A DNA stretch of 64,000 nt, taken from contig NZ_JAGXBY010000003.1 of NCBI RefSeq assembly GCF_018310345.1, positions 124,001-188,000 on the forward strand, read 5' to 3'. The number at the start of each line of letters is the position of its first letter. The first letter of the stretch is position 1. Under the pieces are notes generated by a model. The model saw only the letters and a program-made list of their open reading frames with translations, was not told where the DNA came from and did not search any database. This DNA is from Ornithinibacillus massiliensis. Its GTDB lineage: Bacteria > Bacillota > Bacilli > Bacillales > Amphibacillaceae. The position numbers were made by a program, and so were the translations under genes. This document shows, piece by piece, positions 1 through 8,668 of the stretch.

Positions 1-3
1 TCC

Positions 4-642
4 TTACACAAGGTACAATAGCACACAAAAGAAATGACAAATAGTACCGGCAAGCACGAAAAGATGCCAGACCATATGATGATATTTAAATGCTCGCCAC
101 ATATAGAATACCGTTCCAATGGTGTAGCATAATCCACCAACAACGAGTAACACAACCCCTGCATGTGCTAAATTTTCAACAATTCGGTTCCATCCTAATA
201 CTACCATCCACCCCATTAACAAATATAATAGCGTGGAAGTAAAAAGGAACTTCTTTACAAAGTAAGCTTTAAATACTATTCCCGCTATTGCTAGGCCCCA
301 AATAATTCCAAACATTGACCAACCTAGAGAACCTTTAATCACTAGCAATGTAAATGGAGTATATGTTCCAGCAATAAATAAGTAAATAGATGAATGATCA
401 AATATCTCGAATAAATCTTTTGCTTTACCCTGTGGTAGTGCATGCACTAATGTAGAAGATGTGTACAATATAACCATTGTTGCACCAAAGATAGTAAAGC
501 TAACTACATGTAAAGCAGTTCCATTCAATGCAGCGAATACGATAAGTAATACTAACCCAGCAATACTAAGTACAACCCCTATGCCATGTGTTATCGCATT
601 AGCGATTTCCTCACCCTTCGAAAAGGTATGTGTTTCTGCCAA
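4..642 (-). CDS. Hemolysin III / PAQR-type integral membrane protein (YplQ-like)
   Basis: Multi-pass membrane protein of the HlyIII/adiponectin-receptor-like superfamily, about 212 aa with seven hydrophobic segments. Family marks seen are an early THGIG, a central DHSSIY, and a C-terminal HHMVWH...CHFF stretch supplying the histidines expected to bind a metal. The molecular function in bacteria is unsettled; the hemolysin name is historical. An ATG-ATG pair sits at 646-651 but abuts the AAAGG ribosome site with no spacing. A TTG three codons later has 9 nt spacing and gives the usual N-terminus (M)AETHTFSKGEE, so I start there. It lies at the window edge, and the stop codon is bases 4-6. Confidence 0.8.
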   Translation of the reverse strand: MAETHTFSKGEEIANAITHGIGVVLSIAGLVLLIVFAALNGTALHVVSFTIFGATMVILYTSSTLVHALPQGKAKDLFEIFDHSSIYLFIAGTYTPFTLLVIKGSLGWSMFGIIWGLAIAGIVFKAYFVKKFLFTSTLLYLLMGWMVVLGWNRIVENLAHAGVVLLVVGGLCYTIGTVFYMWRAFKYHHMVWHLFVLAGTICHFFCVLLYLV

Positions 643-764
643 TCCCATCATCCTTTACTTCATTATGATTCGTTAACATTAATCCAGTATGACTAAATAA
701 AACAATTTTAATAACTCTTCGTACTGCAAAACTGTTAATCCATATACTTCATTATAGCATGAAG

Positions 765-2447
765 TTACATTTCTTCTGGAGCTTTAATTCCCAATAAACG
801 TAAACCTTCTTTTAAAACAATGTTAACGGCATATACTAATGAAAGTCTTGCTTGTTTATGTGGCTCATCTAATATTTTGACAACCGCGTAATACTTATTA
901 AAGGATTTGGAGATATCCAGTAAGATTTTTGCAATTTGTGATGGATCATAATCATCCAATGCTCTCGTAATGGTTTGTGGAAAATCCATAAGTAGCTTAA
1001 TAATCGGCCATGCTTCTGGATCTATAAATGTACTCCCATCATTCGATTGCTCTACATACTTCCCCTTCCTCAATAAAGATGCTGCACGTGCATGTGTATA
1101 TTGAACATATGGTCCTGTTTCCCCTTCAAAACGCAGCATATCTTCTAATGAGAACTCAATATCATGTAAACGAAAGTTCTTTAAATCATGGAATATAATT
1201 GCCCCTACCCCGACTTGTTTCGCTACCTCTTCTTTATTTGATAAATTAGGATTCTTTTCTTCAATATTACGTAAAGCTAATTGTATCGCTTCTTCAATAA
1301 CCTCTTCCAATAAAACTAGTTTCCCTTTTCTGGTAGACATTTTCTTTCCTTCTTTTAATATCATACCAAACGGAATATGTGCCATTCCTTTTTGCCAGTA
1401 ATATCCCATTTTTTCTAGTACTGCAAACAGCTGTTTGAAGTGTAGTGTCTGTTCATAACCTACTACATATAACGACTTTGTAAACTGGTAAGTCTCCTGA
1501 CGATAGATAGCTGCTGCTAGATCACGGGTAGCATATAATGTCGTTCCATCACTTTTTTTAATAAGGCTAGGGGGGAACCCTTCTAATTCCACTACATAAG
1601 CACCTTGTGACTCTACTAATAAACCTTTAGCGGATAATTGCTTGACTACTTTCTCCATTTTCTCATTATAGAACGCTTCTCCATCAAAGGAATCAAATGA
1701 TATTCCTAGTTGATTGTATATTTTCATAAATTCCTTTAGTGACTCATCACGGAACCATCGCCATAATTGAATGGTTTCCTCATCCCCATGCTCCAGTTTC
1801 TTAAATGCAGCTCGACCTAAATCATTTAAGGAAGGGTCCTTCTCCGCCTCTTGATGAAATTTCACATATAGTGCTAGCAATTCTTTTATCGGACTTTTTC
1901 GAACCTCCTCTTCTATCCCCCATTTCGTATAAGCTACGATAAGCTTACCAAATTGTGTTCCCCAGTCACCAAGGTGATTGAGACGAATAACCTGATAACC
2001 ACTTTTCTCCGCAATAAGGGATAATGCATTCCCAATAACCGTTGATCTCAAGTGTCCCATTGAAAATGGTTTAGCAATATTTGGCGAAGAAAAATCAATC
2101 GTGATCGTTTTATTGTTTCCAATCATTTCATCACCATAATGATTTTTCTTTTCTAGAATTGATTGGATAGTCTGTGATGCTACCTTTTCTTTCTGTAAGA
2201 AGACATTAATATAACCACCGACTGATTCTACTTTTTCAAATAAAGGTGCATCAATCTTTCCTGCTAGCTCTGCTGAAATGAGGCTCGGAGATTTCGCGTA
2301 ATGCTTGGCTAGCTCAAAACAAGGGAAAGCAAAGTCTCCATGGGACTCATACTTCGGTTTTTCAATCATCTTCAAAACAGTTTCATACGGAATTATTCCC
2401 TCTACTAATTTGGTTACTTGTTCTGCAAACACTTGTTTAAATATCAT
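765..2447 (-). CDS. argS: Arginyl-tRNA synthetase
   Basis: Class I aminoacyl-tRNA synthetase, charges tRNA-Arg with arginine in the cytoplasm. The 560-aa length fits ArgRS. The N-terminal add-on domain is followed by the HIGH-type signature PNIAKPFSMGHLRST, a central KMSTRKGK (KMSK equivalent), and the C-terminal DALR-type anticodon-binding domain. The start ATG has a GGAGGG-type site. Transcription is set by the T-box leader just upstream, so expression should rise when tRNA-Arg is uncharged. It is monocistronic here: a different gene lies beyond its 3' end after about 110 bp. Confidence 0.96.
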   Translation of the reverse strand: MIFKQVFAEQVTKLVEGIIPYETVLKMIEKPKYESHGDFAFPCFELAKHYAKSPSLISAELAGKIDAPLFEKVESVGGYINVFLQKEKVASQTIQSILEKKNHYGDEMIGNNKTITIDFSSPNIAKPFSMGHLRSTVIGNALSLIAEKSGYQVIRLNHLGDWGTQFGKLIVAYTKWGIEEEVRKSPIKELLALYVKFHQEAEKDPSLNDLGRAAFKKLEHGDEETIQLWRWFRDESLKEFMKIYNQLGISFDSFDGEAFYNEKMEKVVKQLSAKGLLVESQGAYVVELEGFPPSLIKKSDGTTLYATRDLAAAIYRQETYQFTKSLYVVGYEQTLHFKQLFAVLEKMGYYWQKGMAHIPFGMILKEGKKMSTRKGKLVLLEEVIEEAIQLALRNIEEKNPNLSNKEEVAKQVGVGAIIFHDLKNFRLHDIEFSLEDMLRFEGETGPYVQYTHARAASLLRKGKYVEQSNDGSTFIDPEAWPIIKLLMDFPQTITRALDDYDPSQIAKILLDISKSFNKYYAVVKILDEPHKQARLSLVYAVNIVLKEGLRLLGIKAPEEM

Positions 2448-2461
2448 GTCTTTTCCCTCCT

Positions 2462-2727
2462 ATATAAAAAAGCCCTCGCCTCTTATGAATTTTAAGAGGC
2501 GAGAGCTATCATGATCCCGCGGTACCACTCCATTTGTTTTTAACATCATTAAAAACCACTCAAGTATTGTTAACGAGGTTCTCCCCCGGCCATCCCTACT
2601 ATTATTTCAGGTAAGCATCTCCAAAGTCCGGTTCATTGTCTGTACAAGCACTAGGCTCCCACCAAACCCTAGCTCGCTAAGCCTCACAAACAACTACTCT
2701 CTTTTTCATCGATTTTCGCTAATAATT
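2462..2727 (-). promoter_or_regulatory. T-box leader (tRNA-Arg sensing) of argS
   Basis: Read on the minus strand, a Stem I with the GGTGGGAGCC distal element is followed by a specifier loop ...AAC-CGG-ACTTTGGAG, the T-box core GAGTGGTACCGCGGG (about 2516-2530), and a terminator, GCCTCTTA...TAAGAGGC followed by T6 (2466-2508). The best specifier triplet is CGG at 2630-2628, an arginine codon, which agrees with the downstream gene. A promoter with extended -10 TGTTATACT (2742-2734) and GTGACA as -35 lies just ahead. Confidence 0.92.
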
Positions 2728-2873
2728 GAAAATAGTATAACAGATTAAGCTAATCATTGTCACGAACATTTTGTCTATAGCAAAACTCGAAATTATCTTA
2801 CTAATTTTGATAGTAATAATAATGGCACTATAGTATAATTTCACCATAACTTAATGATAGAAAGGATTTGTCA

Positions 2874-4145
2874 ATGAATAAAATTAACACACTAATTCAT
2901 TATTTAGATGAGCATAGTAAAGAAAACACGAATTATTTTACATACGCGAGTGTAATTAATAAGATAATTGATTATCTAACCTTACATAAAGGTGACGGAT
3001 TTATGCTTTATAATACGGATTCTGAGAGATTTGCCGATTCAAGTGATGTTATTCAAGAAATCCTCCATAACCATCCTAATGATATTGAAATCATTGCGCA
3101 TGTTTATGATTCTGTTGGATTATCTGACCTCGTTATGAAGGAAAGAGGCAAACATACAGTGAGGTACTCTACATTAAATAATATTTTTTACTTTTCACAG
3201 TTTGAAGTTGCATTAGTAACCATTCCAATCTACACATTCCATCATCAATATAATGAAAATTTATTATTTGCCAAAAGTGATGATCAAATTCTAGAATTTG
3301 TTTCTTATTTTGAAAATATGGAAAAGAATTATATGTTAAATGGAATTACGATTTTTACCGATACAGAAGATGGCCTTATCCGTTCTAAGGAAAAAATTAC
3401 ACATCAAATTAATCGAGAGGATGTTTTATTAGAGGAGAGTCTTAAATCCGATATATTCCGCTCCATTGATGAATTTTTCCTCAATAGTGGCCAATTCTTT
3501 AAACAATATAACATACCTTATAAAAGAGGCATTTTATTATATGGTAGTCCAGGAAATGGAAAGACAACTCTAGTGAAGTCTATTGCTGGAAGTGTGTCAG
3601 CTCCAATTGTGTATTGGCAAATTACCGAATACACCTCGAGTTATTCTATAAGAGAAATTTTCTCTAAAGTGTTAAGGCTTGCACCTATGGTTCTCGTAAT
3701 TGAGGATATCGATTCTATGCCAACTGAAGCTCGTTCGGTCTTTTTGAATACATTAGATGGAGCAACGACTAAGGAAGGGATATTTTTAATCGGAACCACT
3801 AACTACCCTGAGAAAATAGACCCTGCATTAATTAATCGTGCAGGACGGTTCGACCGGGCATATGAAATAAAGCAACCAGATGAGGTACTAAGAAGAGAGT
3901 ACATTGTAAATAAAAAAGGAATTGACGAATTTCTTACTAATTCCGCTATCGAAGAATTAGTACAAAAGACAAAAGGTCTGTCTATTTCACAATTGAATGA
4001 AATTTATATGTCGATTGCCTTAGAATCGCATTATAATAAACATGTAAACATTGATAAAATAATCAATGATTTACAAGAAAATACTAGAAAAGCACAAAAA
4101 CAAGATTGGATATCAGAACCAAGCACGGGCCGAGTTGGTTTTTAG
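2874..4145 (+). CDS. AAA+ family ATPase (YjoB-like size and architecture)
   Basis: A protein of about 423 aa with a ~200-residue N-terminal region I do not recognise and one C-terminal AAA module. Walker A is GSPGNGKTT near residue 224, Walker B LVIEDID near 274-280, sensor-1 GTTNYP, and the second-region-of-homology NRAGRFDR holds the arginine finger. This is the FtsH/BCS1/proteasome-like AAA clade, but there is no protease domain or membrane segment, so a chaperone/unfoldase role is the inference. Length and layout match B. subtilis YjoB, but I cannot confirm orthology. The ATG at 2874 lies 8 nt after AAAGG; a TTG at 2868 is too close to it. A terminator follows directly. Confidence 0.85.
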   Translation: MNKINTLIHYLDEHSKENTNYFTYASVINKIIDYLTLHKGDGFMLYNTDSERFADSSDVIQEILHNHPNDIEIIAHVYDSVGLSDLVMKERGKHTVRYSTLNNIFYFSQFEVALVTIPIYTFHHQYNENLLFAKSDDQILEFVSYFENMEKNYMLNGITIFTDTEDGLIRSKEKITHQINREDVLLEESLKSDIFRSIDEFFLNSGQFFKQYNIPYKRGILLYGSPGNGKTTLVKSIAGSVSAPIVYWQITEYTSSYSIREIFSKVLRLAPMVLVIEDIDSMPTEARSVFLNTLDGATTKEGIFLIGTTNYPEKIDPALINRAGRFDRAYEIKQPDEVLRREYIVNKKGIDEFLTNSAIEELVQKTKGLSISQLNEIYMSIALESHYNKHVNIDKIINDLQENTRKAQKQDWISEPSTGRVGF

Positions 4146-4176
4146 TAGGAAGGATAAAAGCTTCCTACTTTTTTAT
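4145..4176 (+). terminator. Rho-independent terminator after AAA+ gene
   Basis: GTAGGAAG (4145-4152) pairs with CTTCCTAC (4161-4168), followed by T6. It overlaps the stop codon. Confidence 0.85.
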
Positions 4177-4233
4177 TTCTTATTTGTATTATTTCCTATA
4201 TAATTTACTTACTACTATATTAGGAGTGATAAA

Positions 4234-4458
4234 ATGGGTAAGTCAAAAGCATTAAAAAAACGCGAAAAACAAATTCGCGAAGGAAGACTCAATCCTGAAA
4301 TTAACCGCAGCCCTTTTGTGCATCTAGATTTAAGAACAAGAAAAACAAAGACAAAAAAAGACTACCTATACCGCACCAAACACAAGAACCGAAATCCAAA
4401 GCAATGGGAAAACGGTTCTTTTTATTTTGTTTTAAGTACTATTTATAGGAGGATGTGA
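4234..4458 (+). CDS. Small basic protein, unknown function
   Basis: 74 aa, very rich in Lys and Arg in its first two thirds (MGKSKALKKREKQ, RTRKTKTKKDY), suggesting nucleic-acid or ribosome association; this is only inference from charge. RBS AGGAGTG sits 8 nt before the ATG. The last ~25 codons run through a terminator-like hairpin (4384-4420), and the final 16 bp overlap the convergent haem-protein gene, so the C-terminus may be a by-product of mutation of an earlier stop. I do not recognise the family with certainty. Confidence 0.6.
   Translation: MGKSKALKKREKQIREGRLNPEINRSPFVHLDLRTRKTKTKKDYLYRTKHKNRNPKQWENGSFYFVLSTIYRRM
4384..4426 (+). terminator. Terminator-like hairpin inside the 3' end of the small basic gene
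   Basis: AAGAACCG (4384-4391) and CGGTTCTT (4413-4420) can pair, followed by a T-rich run. It lies within the reading frame ending at 4458. Confidence 0.6.
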
Positions 4459-4919
4459 ATCCATATAAGGAAAAAAAGAACCATGCCTGTATATAAGTGA
4501 AAAAATCTAAGTCGAATAGTTGGTTTAAACAAGCGTAACCATCCAGTTAAAACTTGAATAGCCAAGATAGCCAATGCGATCAAACCGACAACCATTTTAG
4601 TATGCTGTAATGAAAATCCATAACGAGAAATAACCAAGAAGGCATGGATTGATAACAGACCAAATGCAATATTTCCTGTCCATCGATGGATTGTGACGAC
4701 TCGTTTAGAAATATTCGCTAGCCATATTTTTGTCCTTCTACTTAGGACATTTCGAATCGTTTGAAACACAGCATGTCTTGTCCAATTATAGAGAATAAGA
4801 ATAGCCCCTATTATTCCGAACCAAATATGTACCCCTATATTAGGGTATGAATAGTGGCCAAGTACCTTCCATACCACTACCATAAAAAATATGCTATTTA
4901 CTAGAAACCATTTACTCAC
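4443..4919 (-). CDS. Minimal b-type (diheme-like) transmembrane cytochrome, FRD/cytochrome-b561-like
   Basis: 158 aa, four to five membrane helices and little else. Histidines fall in two pairs spaced exactly 14 residues: H78/H92 on one helix and H141/H155 on another. That is the pattern by which cytochrome b and ferric-reductase-type proteins clamp two haems across the bilayer, so I infer a diheme b-type electron carrier. It lacks the FAD/NADPH domain of full ferric reductases, so a partner would be needed. GTG start with AAGGAAGG upstream. No partner gene lies next to it. Confidence 0.6.
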   Translation of the reverse strand: MSKWFLVNSIFFMVVVWKVLGHYSYPNIGVHIWFGIIGAILILYNWTRHAVFQTIRNVLSRRTKIWLANISKRVVTIHRWTGNIAFGLLSIHAFLVISRYGFSLQHTKMVVGLIALAILAIQVLTGWLRLFKPTIRLRFFHLYTGMVLFFLIWIHILL

Positions 4920-5223
4920 GATTTATTTTCCTTCCTTAGAAAAAACTCATAGACCTCTATTAGCATAGCAAACTTTGTCCCCACCTTGCATAACTAACGA
5001 ACACCGTCATCATTTTGAAACAACTGTAATGTTCCCCCCTTCTAATGGTAAACATACCACTTTCTAGAAACATTACACATTAGGTAAATAATTCCACTAG
5101 TGTCGCAATACCTTTTCCCTTCTAACTTTAACCATCCATAAATACGATTACCATTTTTTACTACTGATAAATGATGTTACATCTAGTAATCTCGTAGATA
5201 GCCAATACAACTAGGAGGTTCAC
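4920..5223. other. Intergenic region, no gene seen
   Basis: About 300 bp of A+T-rich sequence between divergent genes. It presumably holds both promoters, but I see no clear -35/-10 pair, repeat or structured element. Only the AGGAGG ribosome site at 5213-5218 is evident. Confidence 0.5.
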
Positions 5224-5817
5224 ATGATGAATAAACTGAAAAAGCTTCTAATTACAGCGACTTTATCGCTTTCTATAATAGCATTTCCTACACTAGCTGG
5301 TGCTGCTCCATACACAGTACAAAAAGGAGACTCCTTTTGGTCTATTGCCCAAAAACATGGTACCACTATAGCCAATTTGCAAATAGCAAACAATCAATCT
5401 GGTAATCCATTATTCATTGGGGACATCATCCAAGTCCCGGATACAATAGCTCAAGCTGACAAAGAACTGATGGCCAAGCTAGTTCATGCAGAGGCAAAGG
5501 GTGAGCCATATGCAGGAAAAGTAGCCGTAGCAACTGTTATTTTGAACCGTGTTGACCATCAAGAATTTCCGAACTCAATAAGAGATGTTATTTATGAGCG
5601 CTCTGCAGGCGGACATTATGCATTTACCCCTGTGCAAAACGGTCAGATTAACACAAGCTACACATCAGAAGACATGAAAGCTGTAAATGAAGCTATCGCA
5701 TTCCGTGGACAAGGTGATGGTTCCATTTATTTTTACAATCCTAAAACATCTACCAGTAATTGGATTACAACCCGCGAAACTACGATTACGATAGGTAACC
5801 ACCGTTTTGCAAAATAA
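5224..5817 (+). CDS. LysM + SleB/CwlJ-type (Hydrolase_2) cell wall hydrolase
   Basis: Secreted peptidoglycan hydrolase of 197 aa. A signal peptide (about residues 1-28, ending at LAGAA) is followed by one LysM domain (YTVQKGDSFWSIAQKHGTT..., about 30-73) that binds glycan strands, then a Hydrolase_2 domain starting LMAKLVHAEAKGEPYAGKVAVA, typical of SleB/CwlJ spore-cortex enzymes and related vegetative hydrolases. The catalytic Glu is expected in the HAEAKGE stretch. AGGAGG lies 5 nt before the first ATG and 8 nt before a second, so 5227 is an equally good start. Single gene with its own terminator. A germination role is possible but not shown. Confidence 0.88.
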   Translation: MMNKLKKLLITATLSLSIIAFPTLAGAAPYTVQKGDSFWSIAQKHGTTIANLQIANNQSGNPLFIGDIIQVPDTIAQADKELMAKLVHAEAKGEPYAGKVAVATVILNRVDHQEFPNSIRDVIYERSAGGHYAFTPVQNGQINTSYTSEDMKAVNEAIAFRGQGDGSIYFYNPKTSTSNWITTRETTITIGNHRFAK

Positions 5818-5819
5818 AC

Positions 5820-5867
5820 AAAATCAGGTATTCTGTGATTTCTTCCTTCACAAATACCTGATTTTAT
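5820..5867 (+). terminator. Terminator after cell wall hydrolase
   Basis: AAATCAGGTATT pairs with AATACCTGATTT, followed by T-rich sequence. It can act in both directions. Confidence 0.8.
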
Positions 5868-5952
5868 TATACTGATAAGCCACTACTATATTTCCATCTA
5901 AATCCTTCCATACAACGTAATGACCACGTACCATATCCGTTACCAAAGTCAA
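5848..5952 (-). CDS. Possible 34-aa remnant or microprotein after the sigma factor
   Basis: A frame read just after the sigma gene gives LTLVTDMVRGHYVVWKDLDG... and ends in QYNKIRYL, with protein-like composition in so short a space. It has only a TTG or an internal ATG start and no clear ribosome site, and it runs into the convergent terminator. It is best seen as the tail of a lost gene; a real microprotein is possible. Confidence 0.25.
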   Translation of the reverse strand: MTLVTDMVRGHYVVWKDLDGNIVVAYQYNKIRYL

Positions 5953-5954
5953 CG

Positions 5955-6905
5955 CTATTTTTTATCCCATCCAATTGGGAACTTTTCTAATTGTGGTTTC
6001 ATACCGAGCTCCTTTGCTGCTGCCACAATAAATTCTATTCTGAAATAATAACTACGATGATAAACAATCGTATCATTTTCTATTTCATGATATTGAATGT
6101 CATGAATGAAGGGCCCATTATCATCCTCTACAATCTTTACAATAACCCGCTTTCCCCATAACCAACGCTCCTCTGCTCTGTATGGTGGTAGGCCATGTAG
6201 CATCGAACCTTTTCGCATCGTATCCTTATTGAACTCTTGAAACCCTAAGGATGCTTCGTGATGCAAATCATCACTTACTAAGTTAAACATTGCTTCTAAG
6301 TCACCGTTATTTAAGGCGTTAATATAAGCGCTAATAACTGGATTGTGTTTTATAACTTGATTTTTATTCTTTTCCTCTCCTTTTGCCGAAAAATCTTCCT
6401 TCCCTATTCTAGCTTCCATTCTTCTAATAGCGGAGTATATAGCACCCTTTGTTGTCTTGACAATACTAGCAACTTCTTCCGCTTTAAATTGAAATACTTT
6501 TACAAGTAAAAATACCGCAACCTGTCTAGGAGTAAATAAGTTTACTAAATAATTTAATGCGGCCTCTATCTCTAGATTATCCGAAAATTCTTCGGTTGGA
6601 TCTGCTACATCCTCCAATGTCCCGACAATCCGCTTTTCTCTACGACATTGATCTATCCACGTATTAGTTGCTATCCTAAATAAATAGGATTTAGGATTTT
6701 CTGGATGCCACACCTGATAAAATCCACCAAATGCTTTAATCAATGTCTCCTGAAATAAATCCTCTCCATCCCAAGGAGAGCCTGTTATATACCGGCAATA
6801 ATTCCATAAATCCTCCCGAAAGCTAATAATAAGTTCACTAAATTCCTCTCTTAATTCTCTTGATTTTTTCGTAAATTGTAATGTTCGTTCTTCTATTGAA
6901 GACAT
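5955..6905 (-). CDS. ECF-type sigma-70 factor with C-terminal SnoaL/NTF2-like domain
   Basis: About 316 aa. Sigma region 2 (FREDLWNYCRYITGSPWDGEDLFQETLIKAF...PKSYLFRIATNTWIDQCRR) and region 4 (NLFTPRQVAVFLLVKVFQFKAEEVASIVKTTKGAIYSAIRRME) are followed by an NTF2-like domain beginning AYINALNNGDLEAMF. ECF factors of this build are generally controlled by their own C-terminal domain instead of a classic anti-sigma; none is encoded nearby. I start at the ATG with AGGGGGG 5 nt upstream, not at the longer upstream frame. The ligand of the tail and the regulon are unknown. Confidence 0.85.
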   Translation of the reverse strand: MSSIEERTLQFTKKSRELREEFSELIISFREDLWNYCRYITGSPWDGEDLFQETLIKAFGGFYQVWHPENPKSYLFRIATNTWIDQCRREKRIVGTLEDVADPTEEFSDNLEIEAALNYLVNLFTPRQVAVFLLVKVFQFKAEEVASIVKTTKGAIYSAIRRMEARIGKEDFSAKGEEKNKNQVIKHNPVISAYINALNNGDLEAMFNLVSDDLHHEASLGFQEFNKDTMRKGSMLHGLPPYRAEERWLWGKRVIVKIVEDDNGPFIHDIQYHEIENDTIVYHRSYYFRIEFIVAAAKELGMKPQLEKFPIGWDKK

Positions 6906-7026
6906 CTCATCCCCCCTATTTATTATTTCAACGAATAACAAGCAAAAAATTATACTAGGCGAACCAAAAAAATTTACATACTTATAAAATAGTTCAATAG
7001 TCTCCCATACCATTAGGATTATACTT

Positions 7027-7058
7027 AAGAAAAACCGGGCATAAACCAGCCCGGTCCT
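7027..7058 (-). terminator. Strong terminator after the IS91-type element genes
   Basis: On the minus strand ACCGGGC and GCCCGGT pair around a GC-rich loop, followed by T5 (positions 7055 to 7030). Confidence 0.85.
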
Positions 7059-7073
7059 TTCTGTTTGCCATGA

Positions 7074-7349
7074 CTAGAGGACATCGGATAATTTATATTC
7101 CTGTCCATGTATTCCTTTATAATACTCCGGATACATTTCTCCTTCACATTGTTCACAGCTGAATCTTGGTGGAGTGGTTGGATCTCCACCATCCATCAAA
7201 TCAAACTCTTCTACTACGTTATACGGAATCTTTTCTTCTTCATGACACGTTAAACAATGATAGTTGACGTATGTCTTCTTCGGGCGTAAGTGGTCGGTTC
7301 CTTTTTTCTTCTTCCCTTTTTTGCGTTTGTTGGTCTGCGCGATAGTGAA
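7074..7349 (-). CDS. Small zinc-ribbon-like frame overlapping the 3' end of the IS91-type transposase (+1 frame)
   Basis: Read one base out of frame from the transposase end, a 91-codon open frame gives a Lys-rich stretch and then YVNYHCLTCHEEEKIPYN...RFSCEQCEGEMYPEYYKG, i.e. two CxxC knuckles typical of a zinc ribbon, ending at 7074. No ATG/GTG/TTG lies ahead of the first CxxC, so it would need +1 frameshifting, or slippage in one of the two A6 runs (about 7300-7322) within the overlap. It shares the strong terminator. Function unknown; a DNA-binding accessory domain of the element is an inference. Confidence 0.4.
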   Translation of the reverse strand, partial: FTIAQTNKRKKGKKKKGTDHLRPKKTYVNYHCLTCHEEEKIPYNVVEEFDLMDGGDPTTPPRFSCEQCEGEMYPEYYKGIHGQEYKLSDVL

Positions 7350-8538
7350 TCACCCTTTCTAAATAATTCTTTGCTTCTTTCGTTAATGCAATCTTTATTT
7401 CTAATTTTCCATCCTCAAGACACACTTCTCCCTTGTATTCATAGTAGTTATCACAATGTGGACACACAAGTGGATCCTTTTGACCACTAGAAATAATACG
7501 CTCTCTCCATGTTTGACGGCGTATTGTCTTCTTTACTTTTAATATCCAGCGTCTTGTTCCTTGTTGCCATGTAGCTAACAGCTTTTTGCTTAAGCTCTTA
7601 CTTCTTCTAGAATACATACCATAGTGACGAATTGTCTTGAATTGTTCATCAGGAATATGGCGGGTTAACCGAATAATAAATTCTTCCACTGTTACCGTTT
7701 CAGGTTTTTCCTTACCATCTACTTTATCAATATAGTTGAAAGTCACATGTTGACCATCATATTCTTCGATACGATTGATCCCAATCGCTGGTCGACGAAT
7801 ATAACGGCCAATATAACGTAGTTGATCCTTCACCTTTCCTCTTTGTTTTGGGGCATACACATAGAAGCCTTCCCCATTATTGGAAAAAGCCTTTTGGAGT
7901 CTTGGTTGGATTCTTTTCTTTTCTCTATTCGGTAAGTGTTTACGAATGAACTTCAACACCACCGTCTGCCATTGTTTCCGAAGCATCGCAAATGGAATAA
8001 AGTCATACGTCTTCCACTCTCCTTTGTCCGTAATTCCACCCATTGTCACTAACATATGGACATGTGGGTTGAAATTCACTTTTGACCCAAACGTATGTAA
8101 GCCAGCTATTATTCCTGGTTTCACTTTTGCCTTCTTTTGAAAATATCCCGTAATTAACCTTGCAGCCTCATCCATGAGCGGTTTCAAAAGCTCCCGGTGC
8201 CATAGAAAGATATCCCGTAAATTTTCATCTATTGTAAAAATTACATGGCGATGGTTTACTTGTAACACATCTTCTGTAAGGATACGACTCCATTCTTCGC
8301 TTTCTCCTACAGAACAGGTCGTACAAAAACGTCCTTTACATCGAAAAGGGACATGTCGCACGTCATTGCATCCTTCACAAACATAGAGTTTGAATCCTTT
8401 TTTAGGGTCCCCACAGTCACGAAACTTTTCCACCTCTTTGATGACAATTGGACGGATTCGTTCTCCATATTTATTCTTAAATGCTTCCCAATGTTGATGC
8501 TCATCAAAAAAGATTCGTTTTAAGATGTTTTTCTCCAT
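7240..8538 (-). mobile_element. IS91-family (HUH/Y) transposase
   Basis: 432-aa transposase of the rolling-circle IS91 type. An N-terminal zinc-binding domain (CEGC...CKGRFCTTCS) is followed by the HUH relaxase-like core with NPHVHMLVT (the two histidines bind the metal), and a later YIGRYIRR holding the candidate catalytic tyrosine. A short C-terminal CPHC zinc knuckle is also present. The frame is intact. IS91 elements lack terminal inverted repeats, so the ends cannot be fixed from one copy; the element likely spans about 7030-8580. A small hairpin (8551-8572) lies just upstream of the gene. Confidence 0.9.
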
Positions 8539-8550
8539 ATACTAAAAATA

Positions 8551-8573
8551 CCACAGCGTGAAACACTGTGGTA
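8551..8573. repeat. Short inverted repeat upstream of the IS91-type transposase
   Basis: ACCACAG...CTGTGGT hairpin about 13 bp from the transposase start. IS91-type elements carry hairpins near their ends, so this may mark the end; not provable from one copy. Confidence 0.4.
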
Positions 8574-8604
8574 GAGCCAAAATTTTTATACTTTCTTATC
8601 TTTG

Positions 8605-8668
8605 AAAAAAGATGCCTGTCACATCTCATATTCATGCTGAACATGGGATATGACAGGCATCCTTTTTC
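8605..8668. terminator. Bidirectional terminator between the SMR operon and the IS
   Basis: GATGCCTGTCA (8611-8621) pairs with TGACAGGCATC (8651-8661), T-runs on both sides, with an inner imperfect stem. It ends the SMR operon on the minus strand. Confidence 0.85.
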
